Counted from the first letter of the stretch, positions 7,400-16,424 are shown. The stretch: DNA of 64,000 nucleotides from SIG636 sp045537905 (GCA_045537905.1 JAZSQJ010000067.1:1-64000); one strand, 5' to 3'. Notes: generated by a model from the letters alone, not told the origin. A program made the numbers and translations.

Positions 7400-8229
7400 T
7401 TTTAGAAAACCTAAGCCTTGTTTTTACTGAAGAGTTTGCAAGAAACGCTTTTATAGTAGGTATACTTATCTCAATTTGCACCGCAATACTTGGTGTGGAG
7501 ATCGTGCTTAAAAAGTATTCGATGCTTGGTGACGGTCTGTCCCACGTAAGCTTTGGTACTCTTGCGGTTGCTTCCGCTTTCAACTACGCCAGTATGGAGC
7601 TTGCCCTTGTTATAGTTATTCTTGTTGCTTTTTTACTGTTGCAAATCAGACAAAACAGTAAAATCAACGGTGATGCCGCAGTGGCTGTCGTATCGGGTAG
7701 CTTTATGGCTATAGGTATTTTTGCTTCAAGCCTTTCAGGTGGGTCCAGTACCGAATTCAGCAGTTATATGTTTGGCAGTATTTTTGCTATCAAAGACAGC
7801 TTTTGGTTCAGCGTGGTAATGTGCAGTGTGGTAATTTTGGTGTTCTGCCTGTTTTATAATAAGATTTTTGCCGTTACCTTTGACGAAGGCTTTTCAAAGG
7901 CTACGGGCGGCAAAACAGGGCTTTACAATTTGATTATCGCAGTTTTAACTGCCGTAACGGTCGTAGTGGGAATGAAACTTATAGGCACTCTTCTTATTTC
8001 CAGCCTTACGGTATTTCCTGTGGTCGCCTCCCTCAGACTTGCAAAAAACTACCGCTTCTCGGTAGTGATTGCAGTGCTGTTTTCTTTAGCAGCTTTTGTA
8101 ATCGGCTTTGTGCTGTCCTTGTGTATTAATAATATGCCTCTCAGCTCTGCGGTAATTTTCTGCAATTTGTTTATTTTGGCTTGCAGTTATCTTGTTTCTT
8201 TTTTAAGAAAACGGGGTCATCAGTCATAG
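7396..8229 (+). CDS. znuB: Zinc/manganese ABC transporter permease
   Basis: This 277-residue protein of the ABC-3 permease family has about eight hydrophobic segments. It contains the typical SDGLSHVSFGTLA-like stretch near residue 50 (LGDGLSHVSFG) and the GTLLISSLTVFPVVAS segment near residue 195. It forms the membrane channel for the metal delivered by ZnuA. It is coupled to znuC by an ATGA overlap. Confidence 0.93.
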   Translation: MILENLSLVFTEEFARNAFIVGILISICTAILGVEIVLKKYSMLGDGLSHVSFGTLAVASAFNYASMELALVIVILVAFLLLQIRQNSKINGDAAVAVVSGSFMAIGIFASSLSGGSSTEFSSYMFGSIFAIKDSFWFSVVMCSVVILVFCLFYNKIFAVTFDEGFSKATGGKTGLYNLIIAVLTAVTVVVGMKLIGTLLISSLTVFPVVASLRLAKNYRFSVVIAVLFSLAAFVIGFVLSLCINNMPLSSAVIFCNLFILACSYLVSFLRKRGHQS

Positions 8230-8241
8230 AAAGGTGTTGTT

Positions 8242-10161
8242 ATGAAAAAAACGTTATATTTTTTAACCTTACAGCTTTTAATTGTTCTTACTTTGGTATC
8301 CTGTGTTGCCTTTACGGGCGGCATCAAAGGCTTTTATAATAACAACAGCGATGGGTTTTATAAAACTGTTTTCACGTCTCTTAACGGTCTCCTTTCCAAT
8401 CTTGATACCGGCATAATACCTTCCTTTGAAAATGGTGCCGCAAAAATAGACGTTGACGCCACCGTCAAAAGCTACTCTGTTAACGATAAAATGCTTAATG
8501 TAGGCAATGGAAAATACAGCGCACATTATTTGCTTACCAAGGATTTTAATTTTGAGCTTACAACAAGTCTTGACGCCTTTGGACAAAAGTCAACAAACAG
8601 TACCGTGTCTCTGAAAGACGGCTTTTATATGAATATGCCCGATTTTGCAAAAAAACCGTTTTACTATAAAGGTAGCCAAGAGGAAGGCGTTTTTCAAAAG
8701 ATAAAAAACGCTGTAGTAAAGTGCTTTAAGGAGGGTAGCTACGTAAACGGTAGTGAAAGCTACACTTTTCACGGTGTCAGCATTAAAGCGGACACTACCG
8801 AGATTTGTCTGAACAGCGATGTTACAAGCGAACTTGTATCTCTCATAAGCGACACCGTTATTGAGACCCCCAATCTGATACTTAACTCCTTTACAAACAA
8901 AGCCCTTGATCTGTCTTACATAGTTAACGGTGAAAAGCTTCACCTTACTTGGAAACGCTATTTTGAAGACAATGCCTTGTGCAGAGAAAGCTTTAAGGTG
9001 CACGACAACAACGGACACTATATCATATTGGATATAATAGCACAGACCTTTGACAAACAGACTAATAATGTGGAAATAAGCGTAAAAGGCTTTGACGGAA
9101 AGGGTGTATTCAATATATTTACGCTTGCTATTAACGCCGTAAATAACGAAGGTGAATACAGTACAAATGCCGATGCGCTACTTGGTGATGAGATACATTT
9201 AGAACTGGAGAACAAAGGAAATAAAACAGGCGCAAAGGGTAAAGCCAACGTGTATTTTATGACTGATATAGGCGAGGCGGTTTTACCTGTAAGCTACAGC
9301 TGCGTGACAGAATCCGAGGGGACTAATAAATACACACTGAAAGCAGACAGTATATATCTTGGTTTTGACATAGAGCTGGTGGTTACAAAAAATGCAACCG
9401 ATAGAACACCTGTTCTTGATGAACCCGATGATTATTACGATATATCCGTGCTGGAAAATCGTTATTACTATGATGAAGCAAAAAAGTACAGCGATAAGGA
9501 ATACAGCGATATAAAAGCGTTATTGTCCGGGGAAACACCCGAGCCTGATGAAGAAAAGGTGGAAGAGCCTACCGTAGACCCATTTAAGCTGGATATAAAC
9601 TACGATTACAGTGTTATATACGATACAGAAGGCTCCTACGGAAAACAGTACGTAGATTTACTGCAATCGGATAACTTTAGCTTTACGTATTCGTATCACG
9701 AGCAAAAGGAAGGCTATCCCGTAAATACCTGTACTCAGTATAAAGCAGACGGGAAGAATATGTACAAGTATAACTACGCCGACGGAACAGAATATATACA
9801 GCTTTTCTCGGGTACGACAAGATACGAAGTAAGGCACGACCTTAAAAAGATTTTGTTTACCGAGTACAGCGAGGAGGATTTCAAAATCTATTATCCCGAG
9901 GCTGTTTATAAGTTTTATGAAAGCGGATTTTGTAATTACGATAACCGAGAGCTTGTTTACGAAAGATACTACGATTACTCAAATAATAAGTACACCTTTG
10001 TTTTTGACGAAAACAAAGAGATTGAGCTTATGATAATAGAGGACAGCGCTACAAAGGAAGAAATGTATACCTTTGTAGACAGCATTTCTGAAACAGTGCC
10101 TGAAAACGTAATGCAACTTCCGTCTTATGAGTACGAATCCGTTCTTGACCATTTCCAGTAA
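8242..10161 (+). CDS. Large lipoprotein of unknown function
   Basis: This 639-residue protein has a lipoprotein signal (LVSC at about residues 18-21) and no other membrane segment. The rest is beta-rich and polar, with an acidic, proline-containing hinge around residue 430-450 (GETPEPDEEKVEEP) that splits it into two parts. I recognise no domain. It begins 12 bases after znuB, so it is probably co-transcribed with the metal-uptake genes and could be a surface metal-related or envelope protein. That is inference from position only. There is no cysteine cluster or His-rich patch to suggest direct metal binding. Confidence 0.8.
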   Translation: MKKTLYFLTLQLLIVLTLVSCVAFTGGIKGFYNNNSDGFYKTVFTSLNGLLSNLDTGIIPSFENGAAKIDVDATVKSYSVNDKMLNVGNGKYSAHYLLTKDFNFELTTSLDAFGQKSTNSTVSLKDGFYMNMPDFAKKPFYYKGSQEEGVFQKIKNAVVKCFKEGSYVNGSESYTFHGVSIKADTTEICLNSDVTSELVSLISDTVIETPNLILNSFTNKALDLSYIVNGEKLHLTWKRYFEDNALCRESFKVHDNNGHYIILDIIAQTFDKQTNNVEISVKGFDGKGVFNIFTLAINAVNNEGEYSTNADALLGDEIHLELENKGNKTGAKGKANVYFMTDIGEAVLPVSYSCVTESEGTNKYTLKADSIYLGFDIELVVTKNATDRTPVLDEPDDYYDISVLENRYYYDEAKKYSDKEYSDIKALLSGETPEPDEEKVEEPTVDPFKLDINYDYSVIYDTEGSYGKQYVDLLQSDNFSFTYSYHEQKEGYPVNTCTQYKADGKNMYKYNYADGTEYIQLFSGTTRYEVRHDLKKILFTEYSEEDFKIYYPEAVYKFYESGFCNYDNRELVYERYYDYSNNKYTFVFDENKEIELMIIEDSATKEEMYTFVDSISETVPENVMQLPSYEYESVLDHFQ

Positions 10162-10174
10162 AATCCATAAAAAC

Positions 10175-10209
10175 GATAGGGAGACACTTTGCGGCCTCCC
10201 TATCAAAAA
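10175..10209 (-). terminator. Terminator for the leftward 22-10 kb gene run
   Basis: A 9-bp stem (10175-10183 with 10196-10204) is followed on the minus strand by GTTTTTATGG. On the plus strand the hairpin is followed by A residues, so it mainly stops minus-strand transcripts that pass 10270. Confidence 0.55.
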
Positions 10210-10216
10210 TTACAGT

Positions 10217-10248
10217 CTATTATACAAAATGACAATTTTGTATAATAG
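10217..10248. repeat. AT-rich 14-bp inverted repeat
   Basis: CTATTATACAAAAT (10217-10230), the 4-base spacer GACA and the exact reverse complement (10235-10248). It sits between two terminators in the convergent intergenic region. Each arm contains a TATAAT but no -35 at the right distance, so it is not called a promoter. No other copy was noticed in the window. Confidence 0.7.
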
Positions 10249-10269
10249 AGAGGTGGTAAAACAGTATAA

Positions 10270-10305
10270 AGAAAGCACTTAGGACTCCTAAGTGCTTTCT
10301 TCTTG
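10270..10305. terminator. Bidirectional terminator between convergent operons
   Basis: A 14-bp perfect stem (10270-10283 with 10287-10300) and a 3-base loop, with T-rich sequence on both sides. It separates the rightward znu/lipoprotein operon from the leftward radA run. Confidence 0.85.
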
Positions 10306-10352
10306 CGGTGGTTATAAAAAACGGCTTAAATACAGGTTTTTTGCATGTTCTC

Positions 10353-11042
10353 TTATAGTACTATAAAACCGCCGTAATCGTACAGCGTATTATTACTAAG
10401 GCTAATAATATTTTTATTATAGTTATTTATAAATGATTTTATATTATTATAATCCTTATGCTTTTTTATACTACCTGTAAACGCAACGTAACTGTCTGTT
10501 GTTAAAGATGCACCGCCAATAAATCCGTTGCTGTAACCGTTCAGCAAGATACCGTCATTACTAACCAATAACGCATCGTAGCCTTTGCTTGCAAGTTCTT
10601 TTATAATTCCTTTATCGGAGCTTATAAATGCATCGTCGGTAACTTTGACCGTACTGCAGGCGGCATAGCCTTGTTTTACCCTGCATATATCCAGCCCTGC
10701 TTTCAGTGCATCTTCTATTATTTCACTTGCAGTGCTATCTCCACAGAATAGACAATTTTTGGCAATAAAACAGTTAAATATGCAATCCAACGGATATCCG
10801 TCCCTCGGAATGCTTTTGCTGTGTATAACCTTAACAAATGTGTCCAATTTGTGAACAAAAGGGGTTTTGTCACCGCAAAGCACATCGCCCGTAGTCAGCT
10901 TATAAAACATCATATCGGGATGGTATTTTGTCTCGTTATTTATATAAGGGTTTTCCCAGTACTGTAAACACTCTATACCGAGTTCTTTAAGCTCTGCTAC
11001 GATATCGGTGGCAAGTATTTTAGATGCAATTACATATTTCAT
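10353..11042 (-). CDS. GME-fold-like protein (DUF6873 type) of unknown function
   Basis: This 229-residue cytoplasmic protein overlaps the end of radA by four bases. The pattern of short repeats with conserved cysteines (FNCFIAKNCLFCGDS, QGYAACSTV) and the segment AFISSDKGII resemble the guanidino-group-modifying (GME) fold protein family labelled DUF6873 in clostridia. I am not sure that the catalytic triad of active GME enzymes is present. There is no signal or membrane segment. The tight link to radA is positional and does not prove a DNA-repair role. Confidence 0.6.
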   Translation of the reverse strand: MKYVIASKILATDIVAELKELGIECLQYWENPYINNETKYHPDMMFYKLTTGDVLCGDKTPFVHKLDTFVKVIHSKSIPRDGYPLDCIFNCFIAKNCLFCGDSTASEIIEDALKAGLDICRVKQGYAACSTVKVTDDAFISSDKGIIKELASKGYDALLVSNDGILLNGYSNGFIGGASLTTDSYVAFTGSIKKHKDYNNIKSFINNYNKNIISLSNNTLYDYGGFIVL

Positions 11043-12421
11043 AGTCCAATTAGTTTAAGCAGGTCGTATACACTGCGGATAGGCACAATTTCTACGCCTT
11101 TTCCGCTGTAGGTGTTCTTTAGCTTTTTAGCAGAATGCATTGGCACGGCTATTGTTTTGAAGCCAAGCCTAATAGCTTCGTTTATTCTGAGCTCCATACC
11201 TGCAACGGAGCGGCATTCTCCCGCAAGACCAATCTCGCCAAAAACAATGGTGTCCTCGGGTATCGGCTTGTCCTTCATCGAAGATATAAGCGCCAATGCC
11301 GCCGGCATATCGCTGGCAGTTTCATAAAGCTGTATACCTCCTGTAACGTTAAGGTACACTTCCAGTGTTGAAAACTTAAGACCTAAGCGTTTTTCCAGCA
11401 CTGCCAGAAGCAAGGCAGAACGGTTGTAGTCTATACCGGAGGTCATTCTTCTTGGAGACGGTGTCGGAGACGGATTTACAAGAGCCTGTATCTCTGCAAT
11501 TATAGGTCTGGTGCCTTCCATAACGCATACTGCGCAAGAGCCTGAAACTCCGTGGGGTCTTTGAGAAAGAAGCATCTCTGAGGGATTGGGCACTTCCGTA
11601 AGTCCTCGTTCGCCCATTTCAAAAACGCCAATTTCGTTGGTGGAGCCAAATCTGTTTTTAGCCGCTCTTATGATCCTGTATAAAAGCTGCTTGTTACCTT
11701 CAAAATATAAAACAGAGTCCACCATATGCTCAAGAACCTTAGGGCCTGCAATGGCACCGTCCTTGTTGACGTGACCTACAATTATAACGGCAACGCCCAA
11801 AGTCTTTGCCAGGTTAATCATACACATTGCACTTTGCTTAACTTGGGTTACGGTACCGGGCATAGAGTTAAGATTATCGTCATACATAGTTTGTATAGAG
11901 TCGATAATAACAACCTTAGGTGACAGCACCTCAATCTCGGTATATATGGTATTTATATTGGTTTCGCACAGTATCGAAAGGTTATCAGAGCTTACACCAA
12001 GTCTCTCGGCACGGTGTTTAATCTGAGGAGCACTCTCCTCACCGGATACGTATAAGATACTGGCGTTGGCACCAACGGCGTCACATATCTGAAGCAGCAG
12101 GGTACTCTTCCCTATTCCGGGCTCACCCGAAAGCAAAACAACACTTCCCTCGACTATACCACCGCCCAGCACACGGTCATATTCGCCTATCCCTGTTGAA
12201 AACCTAAACCTGTCGGAATAACTGATGTCTTTAATTTTCATTGATTTGGAGACGATATTTTGCGTTGTGGAAGCAGAAGTCCTTTTCATAGGGCTTTTTT
12301 TCTTTTCCTCGGGCTCTATTAGCTTTTCAACCATGCTGTTCCACTCTCCGCACATAGGACAGCGTCCAACCCATTTGGAGGTAGTGTATTCACAGTTGCC
12401 GCACACAAATTGCGTTTTCAT
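11039..12421 (-). CDS. radA: DNA repair protein RadA (Sms)
   Basis: This 460-residue, full-length protein is a DnaB-like branch-migration helicase that helps process recombination intermediates. In order it has a four-cysteine zinc finger (CGNCEYTTSKWVGRCPMCGEW type, first 27 residues), Walker A GEPGIGKST, the RadA-specific KNRFG motif and a C-terminal Lon-protease-like domain without protease function. It starts four bases after cwlD ends. Confidence 0.96.
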   Translation of the reverse strand: MKTQFVCGNCEYTTSKWVGRCPMCGEWNSMVEKLIEPEEKKKSPMKRTSASTTQNIVSKSMKIKDISYSDRFRFSTGIGEYDRVLGGGIVEGSVVLLSGEPGIGKSTLLLQICDAVGANASILYVSGEESAPQIKHRAERLGVSSDNLSILCETNINTIYTEIEVLSPKVVIIDSIQTMYDDNLNSMPGTVTQVKQSAMCMINLAKTLGVAVIIVGHVNKDGAIAGPKVLEHMVDSVLYFEGNKQLLYRIIRAAKNRFGSTNEIGVFEMGERGLTEVPNPSEMLLSQRPHGVSGSCAVCVMEGTRPIIAEIQALVNPSPTPSPRRMTSGIDYNRSALLLAVLEKRLGLKFSTLEVYLNVTGGIQLYETASDMPAALALISSMKDKPIPEDTIVFGEIGLAGECRSVAGMELRINEAIRLGFKTIAVPMHSAKKLKNTYSGKGVEIVPIRSVYDLLKLIGL

Positions 12422-12424
12422 TTT

Positions 12425-13147
12425 TTAACACTCCTGTAAAAACTTTATAATTCCTGTATAAATAGCAAAAGCCAGTTTACTCTGATATTCCTCTGAAGAC
12501 AGCAGTTTTGCTTCATCCGGGTTCGAAATAAAGCCGCACTCAATCAAAACTGCAGTCTTGGTAGCATTGCTTAGTATATAAATATTATCGTCATCCGGCT
12601 TAATTTGACGTTTGTTGTCCTTATCCAGCAGTCTTGCCGCCTCTTGAATACAGCCGGCAAGGCTTTCGCTATCCGCAGTATCATCGGCGTAAAAGGTTTG
12701 TAATCCGTGTACACCGGAGGATGTAAACTTGTTTATATGGATGCTTACCAAAAGGGCATTTTCAGTTTTTTCCAGCATTTCAAGTCTTGCCCTCAGGTCA
12801 GCGCTTTTATGTGCGCGTACGGTATCGCCGCTACCAAGCAAGGTGTCGTCGGTTCTTGTTAAAACCAGGTCAACACCTGATAGACTTAAAAAGCTGCTTA
12901 GCTTTTTAGCTATGGCTAAATTAAGGTCCTTTTCTATAAGTCCGTTGGCAACTGCACCGGGGTCAATACCGCCGTGTCCCGCATCAATGATTAGGGTTTT
13001 CCTGCGTTGCAAATCAGCGTTCGTTTCCAGTAAAGCGTTTTTGTAGCCATAGGATTTTGAATAGGCAGAAAAACAAAAGAAAAAAACCGTAACAACAATA
13101 AGCAAGATGATAAGTATGCTTGTTATCGTAATGTTTCTGTATCTCAT
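12425..13147 (-). CDS. cwlD: N-acetylmuramoyl-L-alanine amidase, CwlD-like
   Basis: This 240-residue Amidase_3 protein has one N-terminal membrane anchor (residues about 8-28) and an extracellular zinc amidase domain. Zinc/catalytic motifs are DAGHGGIDPGA, the Glu of GLIEKDLN, VSIHIN and the Glu of LIECGF. CwlD trims stem peptides from spore cortex peptidoglycan to allow muramic-lactam formation. A vegetative amidase role is also possible, as nothing else here proves sporulation. The start codon lies just 9 bases after a hairpin that also contains the best Shine-Dalgarno-like bases. Confidence 0.85.
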   Translation of the reverse strand: MRYRNITITSILIILLIVVTVFFFCFSAYSKSYGYKNALLETNADLQRRKTLIIDAGHGGIDPGAVANGLIEKDLNLAIAKKLSSFLSLSGVDLVLTRTDDTLLGSGDTVRAHKSADLRARLEMLEKTENALLVSIHINKFTSSGVHGLQTFYADDTADSESLAGCIQEAARLLDKDNKRQIKPDDDNIYILSNATKTAVLIECGFISNPDEAKLLSSEEYQSKLAFAIYTGIIKFLQEC

Positions 13148-13156
13148 AAAAACACA

Positions 13157-13191
13157 CCGCCGTCATTTTTTATAAAAATATATGACGGCGG
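13157..13191 (-). terminator. Hairpin directly before the cwlD start
   Basis: CCGCCGTCAT (13157-13166) pairs with ATGACGGCGG (13182-13191). On the minus strand it is followed by TGTGTTTTTATG, where the ATG is the cwlD start. It could end the transcript from the upstream genes or bury the cwlD ribosome binding site. Confidence 0.55.
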
Positions 13192-13206
13192 CCTATAAAT
13201 AATACG

Positions 13207-13794
13207 CTATTTTGATTTTTTAATAGGCTGGTCGGTTGTAGGAGCCATACCGAAATACGTCTTAAGCTGAATATCTTTCGTACCAAGATAATAACCGAGA
13301 CCGTAGCCAAGGATTGCGGGGATTAAATACAATACAAAGAAAAAGCCGTAGGTTTGAGGAAAAATATCGGGCAAGCCGTAGGAGATACCCAGATACATAC
13401 CGTTGCAAAGAAAAATGGTAAACGCCTTGAAAACAGCCGCTACGGAATCAACCGCTGTGTAGCCCATAAGAGAAATGGCTGTCAAAACCACGAAAGGTAC
13501 AAGGAAAAGATACGTGGGGATATAGGCAAACAAAGCTACCTTTACACCGTGAAAGGGTCTGGGAGAAAGACGGTTGTTGGTAATTTTGTTTCTGTCACGG
13601 GCACCCTCGTCCCAAGCGTTATCATAAAGTAAGGAAACAAAGAAGCACGCCGCTATAACAGTGGTAACGTACATGGCAATATCACCGAAAGCAGACATAG
13701 CAATGATTGTCATAAAGCCAAACAACGACATTGCCAGCTGATTAAGTAAAAATTTGTGTATTAGCTTCATATTGCCAAGGTAAAAGTTTTTCAT
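13207..13794 (-). CDS. Polytopic membrane protein of unknown function
   Basis: This 195-residue protein has about five hydrophobic segments (near 20-40, 45-60, 90-115, 125-145 and 150-165 of the protein). A charged loop between the second and third carries DNAWDEGARDRNK. I recognise no family. The start at 13794 is chosen because GAGG sits nine bases upstream; an ATG at 13809 would lie inside the preceding gene and overlap the site. It follows the zincin gene by one base, so they are co-transcribed. Confidence 0.75.
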   Translation of the reverse strand: MKNFYLGNMKLIHKFLLNQLAMSLFGFMTIIAMSAFGDIAMYVTTVIAACFFVSLLYDNAWDEGARDRNKITNNRLSPRPFHGVKVALFAYIPTYLFLVPFVVLTAISLMGYTAVDSVAAVFKAFTIFLCNGMYLGISYGLPDIFPQTYGFFFVLYLIPAILGYGLGYYLGTKDIQLKTYFGMAPTTDQPIKKSK

Positions 13795-13795
13795 A

Positions 13796-14203
13796 TCAAT
13801 TGTCCTCATTAAAAAGTTTAATATCCTTAGTCGGCATATAAACGCCTGTATTGCTATAGATTTCTTGCTGAATTTTGTCCTTCAGCTCCAAATCGTGCAC
13901 ACCTGCCAAAGACTGGTTGTGGTGGGTAAGCTCGTGTATCAGCACCTCTTTAAGCCGCCTATGCCATACTTCGGCACCTGCGTGCCTGTACACGCGGAGA
14001 AAAGAGCCGTAATAAATGAATATGTATCTGCCCATTTGCCTGTTCTTAAAATACTGTCCAAGGACGTACATTCCCTTTGTTTTATCGCTTAGCTTACACT
14101 CCGGCACAAGGGATACACCGCCGTTAAGGTAGCGTAACAGCTCCTCGGGTAGCTCGCTAAGCACGTCGTCAAGATATAGAGCGGCATCATCAAAGGAAAG
14201 CAT
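13796..14203 (-). CDS. Small zincin-like putative metalloprotease
   Basis: This 135-residue cytoplasmic protein contains HELTHH (an HExxH zinc motif) at about residues 90-95 in an amphipathic helix. That matches small zincin-like proteins whose proteolytic activity is mostly unproven. No third zinc ligand is obvious. It sits two bases after exoA and one before the membrane protein, so it is part of the same leftward transcription unit. Confidence 0.65.
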   Translation of the reverse strand: MLSFDDAALYLDDVLSELPEELLRYLNGGVSLVPECKLSDKTKGMYVLGQYFKNRQMGRYIFIYYGSFLRVYRHAGAEVWHRRLKEVLIHELTHHNQSLAGVHDLELKDKIQQEIYSNTGVYMPTKDIKLFNEDN

Positions 14204-14205
14204 AA

Positions 14206-14961
14206 TTAAAGCTCCATTACCAGACCAACAGGACAGTGGTCGCTGCCCATCACATCGGGATAAATGAGACTGTCCTTGATTTTGTCCTTTACACTATCGG
14301 AAACAACAAAGTAATCAATACGCCAACCAACGTTTTTAGCTCTTGCCATAGCACGGTAAGACCACCAGGTATAGGCGTCCTTCATATCGGGATACAGATA
14401 ACGGTAGCTGTCAACAAAGCCTGACTCAAGAAGGGCGGAAAAACAACTGCGTTCTTCGTAAGAAAAGCCCGGGTTGCCGACGTTAGGCTTGGGGTTTTTA
14501 AGGTCTATCTCGTTATGAGCAACATTCAAGTCGCCACAAAGTATTACAGGCTTACTACGGGAGAGATTGGATAAATACATCCTCATATCCTCCTCGTACT
14601 CCATACGGTAATCAATGCGTTTAAGCTCAGGCTGGGCGTTGGGTGAGTAGCTTGTTGCAATATAAAACTCCTCAAACTCAAGAACTATAAGCCTGCCCTC
14701 GTCGTTGTATTTACCGTTTATACCGTATGCAACACTCAAAGGCTTTTCTTTAGAAGCGATAAGAGTGCCGGAGTAGCCTTTTTTATCGGCAGAGTTCCAA
14801 TAGGTATAATACCCGTCAAAGCTGAAATCAGCCTGATTTTCTTGCATTTTGGTTTCCTGCACGCAAAAAACATCAGCGTCTGCTTCCTTAAAAAAGTCAA
14901 AAAAGCCTTTGCCGGCGCAAGCTCTAAGCCCGTTAACGTTCCAAGAAATAAACTTTTTCAT
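14206..14961 (-). CDS. xth: Exodeoxyribonuclease III / AP endonuclease
   Basis: This 251-residue endonuclease/exonuclease/phosphatase-fold enzyme cuts DNA at abasic sites and degrades 3' ends. Diagnostic motifs are ISWNVNGLRA at the start, QETKMQ (metal-binding Glu), GDLNVAHNEIDL and the C-terminal SDHCPVGL. Its start overlaps the stop of the serine-hydrolase lipoprotein (TAATG). Its function seems unrelated to the polymer-modification genes upstream. Confidence 0.95.
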   Translation of the reverse strand: MKKFISWNVNGLRACAGKGFFDFFKEADADVFCVQETKMQENQADFSFDGYYTYWNSADKKGYSGTLIASKEKPLSVAYGINGKYNDEGRLIVLEFEEFYIATSYSPNAQPELKRIDYRMEYEEDMRMYLSNLSRSKPVILCGDLNVAHNEIDLKNPKPNVGNPGFSYEERSCFSALLESGFVDSYRYLYPDMKDAYTWWSYRAMARAKNVGWRIDYFVVSDSVKDKIKDSLIYPDVMGSDHCPVGLVMEL

Positions 14962-16181
14962 TACTGCTCGTCCAGGCTGGAGTCTACAGAGGCCTCAGCG
15001 TTTTCTCCATCCAAATATGCGTTATATTCAACCATAAGCTCGGCAAGCAAGCGTGTAACGGCGTTAAACTGATATTGGCTACGCTCATCCTCGATGCCGC
15101 TACGCCCCATAAGGCCTACCAAAACATACTGATGTCCGTCGGCAAACACTACACCTGCATCATTAAATGCCTTACCGCTCCAACCGGATTTATGAGCCGC
15201 CTCGTACTGAGGAATAGCACGCCAAATATAGTTATACATTGCGTGCATAAATCTGTCAAACAGCTCCGCACCGCTTTCGGAGGACAGGCTGTAATGGTAA
15301 ATCTCACGCCATACAGCCGCCATTTCAAAGGCGGTTATATAACCCCAATTGCTACCCACGGGGATAACTCTGTCGGAGCCTAAGGAGGTCATCATCTGCT
15401 CAAAATTTTCAACACCCACAAGCTCCTTTATCATCAGATAGGCCTGGTTATCGCTTATTCTGATCATATAATCCATAAGAGTTTTTACGTCAAAGCCTGT
15501 GCCGTAGGGAGAGTTTTGAACCCAGCCCGTACTGTTTGCCTGAAAATGCCAAGGCTGATAGGTTTTTATAGTGTCCCAACCGATTATACCGTCGTCGATA
15601 CACTTATATGCATAAAGCGCCATAGGCCCTTTTATAGAGCTTGCGGTGGCAATTTTCGTGTCCTTAGAGTAGAAAAACGCCATATTCGTTTCAAGCTCTA
15701 TCAAAGCAACAGACTGGGGGTTGGCAAAGGAAGCAAACTGCTTTTCCAGCTTCTTTGCTAACTCCTCACTTATACGGAAATCGGTATTATAAAGCTCCAT
15801 TTTACCGTTTTCCCACACCTTGTTCATTTCAAGAGGTGCGCTTATGGGAGTGAACCTGTTTTCCGCAGGCACATCCTCGGAAGAGTCCTCGCTAATATCC
15901 TCAGAGCTGAAATCCTCGCTCGTGTCCTCAGAACCGTCATTACTTTCGGTCCTGCTTTCCTCGGACGAATCCTCCGAAGAGAAGGCAGAATTTTCCCCAG
16001 AGCTATCCTCTGTAGAAGCGTCTGCTGAGGATTGTGCATCATTGCTTACTCCATGAGAGCTGTTCTCTGCGGAGCCGTCAACAGACTGGTCGGGCTCGGT
16101 ATAAGCGGAATCGCAAGCGAACATACATATACACATTAAAACACAAAGTATAATGCACAGAAAGCTTTTGAATAATTTCAT
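14961..16181 (-). CDS. Class A beta-lactamase-like serine hydrolase lipoprotein
   Basis: This 406-residue lipoprotein has a signal ending at Cys23, a low-complexity Ser/Glu/Asp linker (about 30-105) and a beta-lactamase/DD-peptidase-like domain. Active-site motifs are visible: SSIK (Ser181, Lys184), SDN (243-245) and KSG (331-333). The omega-loop Glu of true class A enzymes is not clear, so a wall hydrolase or esterase is as likely as a beta-lactamase. It lies seven bases after the acyl carrier protein gene in the MBOAT/FkbH cassette and may act on the decorated polymer. That is inference from context. Confidence 0.82.
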   Translation of the reverse strand: MKLFKSFLCIILCVLMCICMFACDSAYTEPDQSVDGSAENSSHGVSNDAQSSADASTEDSSGENSAFSSEDSSEESRTESNDGSEDTSEDFSSEDISEDSSEDVPAENRFTPISAPLEMNKVWENGKMELYNTDFRISEELAKKLEKQFASFANPQSVALIELETNMAFFYSKDTKIATASSIKGPMALYAYKCIDDGIIGWDTIKTYQPWHFQANSTGWVQNSPYGTGFDVKTLMDYMIRISDNQAYLMIKELVGVENFEQMMTSLGSDRVIPVGSNWGYITAFEMAAVWREIYHYSLSSESGAELFDRFMHAMYNYIWRAIPQYEAAHKSGWSGKAFNDAGVVFADGHQYVLVGLMGRSGIEDERSQYQFNAVTRLLAELMVEYNAYLDGENAEASVDSSLDEQ

Positions 16182-16187
16182 AGTAAC

Positions 16188-16424
16188 TTATGCCCTTTCA
16201 GATATAATTGCAACCATTTCTCCAACGTTTTTCATTGTAGAAACTTCCTTCATTGCAAATTTTATACCAAACTCACCCTCTACAGCGGAAATAAGAGTAA
16301 TGTGGGAAAGGCTGTCCCAATCCTCAACGTCCTCGGCGGTGGTTTCTGCGGTAAGTTCAATCTTTTCGTCAAAAACCTCTTCAAATATCTCTTCAAGCTT
16401 TGCGTATATTTCCTTATTAGTCAT
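16188..16424 (-). CDS. Acyl carrier protein (DltC-like position)
   Basis: This 78-residue four-helix carrier has the phosphopantetheine attachment motif EDWDSLSH, with Ser38. It is acidic and full length. It is not in a fatty-acid cluster: it lies 12 bases after the FkbH-like gene and in the same run as MBOAT and AlgX/DltD-like genes. It is therefore probably the dedicated carrier for the acyl group loaded by the FkbH-like enzyme, as DltC is for D-alanine. Confidence 0.92.
   Translation of the reverse strand: MTNKEIYAKLEEIFEEVFDEKIELTAETTAEDVEDWDSLSHITLISAVEGEFGIKFAMKEVSTMKNVGEMVAIISERA

Noticed and set aside
10217..10248. Palindrome read as divergent promoters because of its TATAAT arms
   Set aside because: No -35 element is found 16-18 bases upstream in either direction.
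15830..16060. Repetitive sequence in the serine-hydrolase gene as a possible repeat array
   Set aside because: It is an in-frame Ser/Glu/Asp coding linker with irregular units, not a CRISPR or DNA repeat.
14961..16181. Reading the serine hydrolase as a true beta-lactamase resistance gene
   Set aside because: SxxK, SDN and KSG are shared with DD-peptidases and other hydrolases. The class A omega-loop Glu is not evident, and the gene sits inside an envelope cassette.
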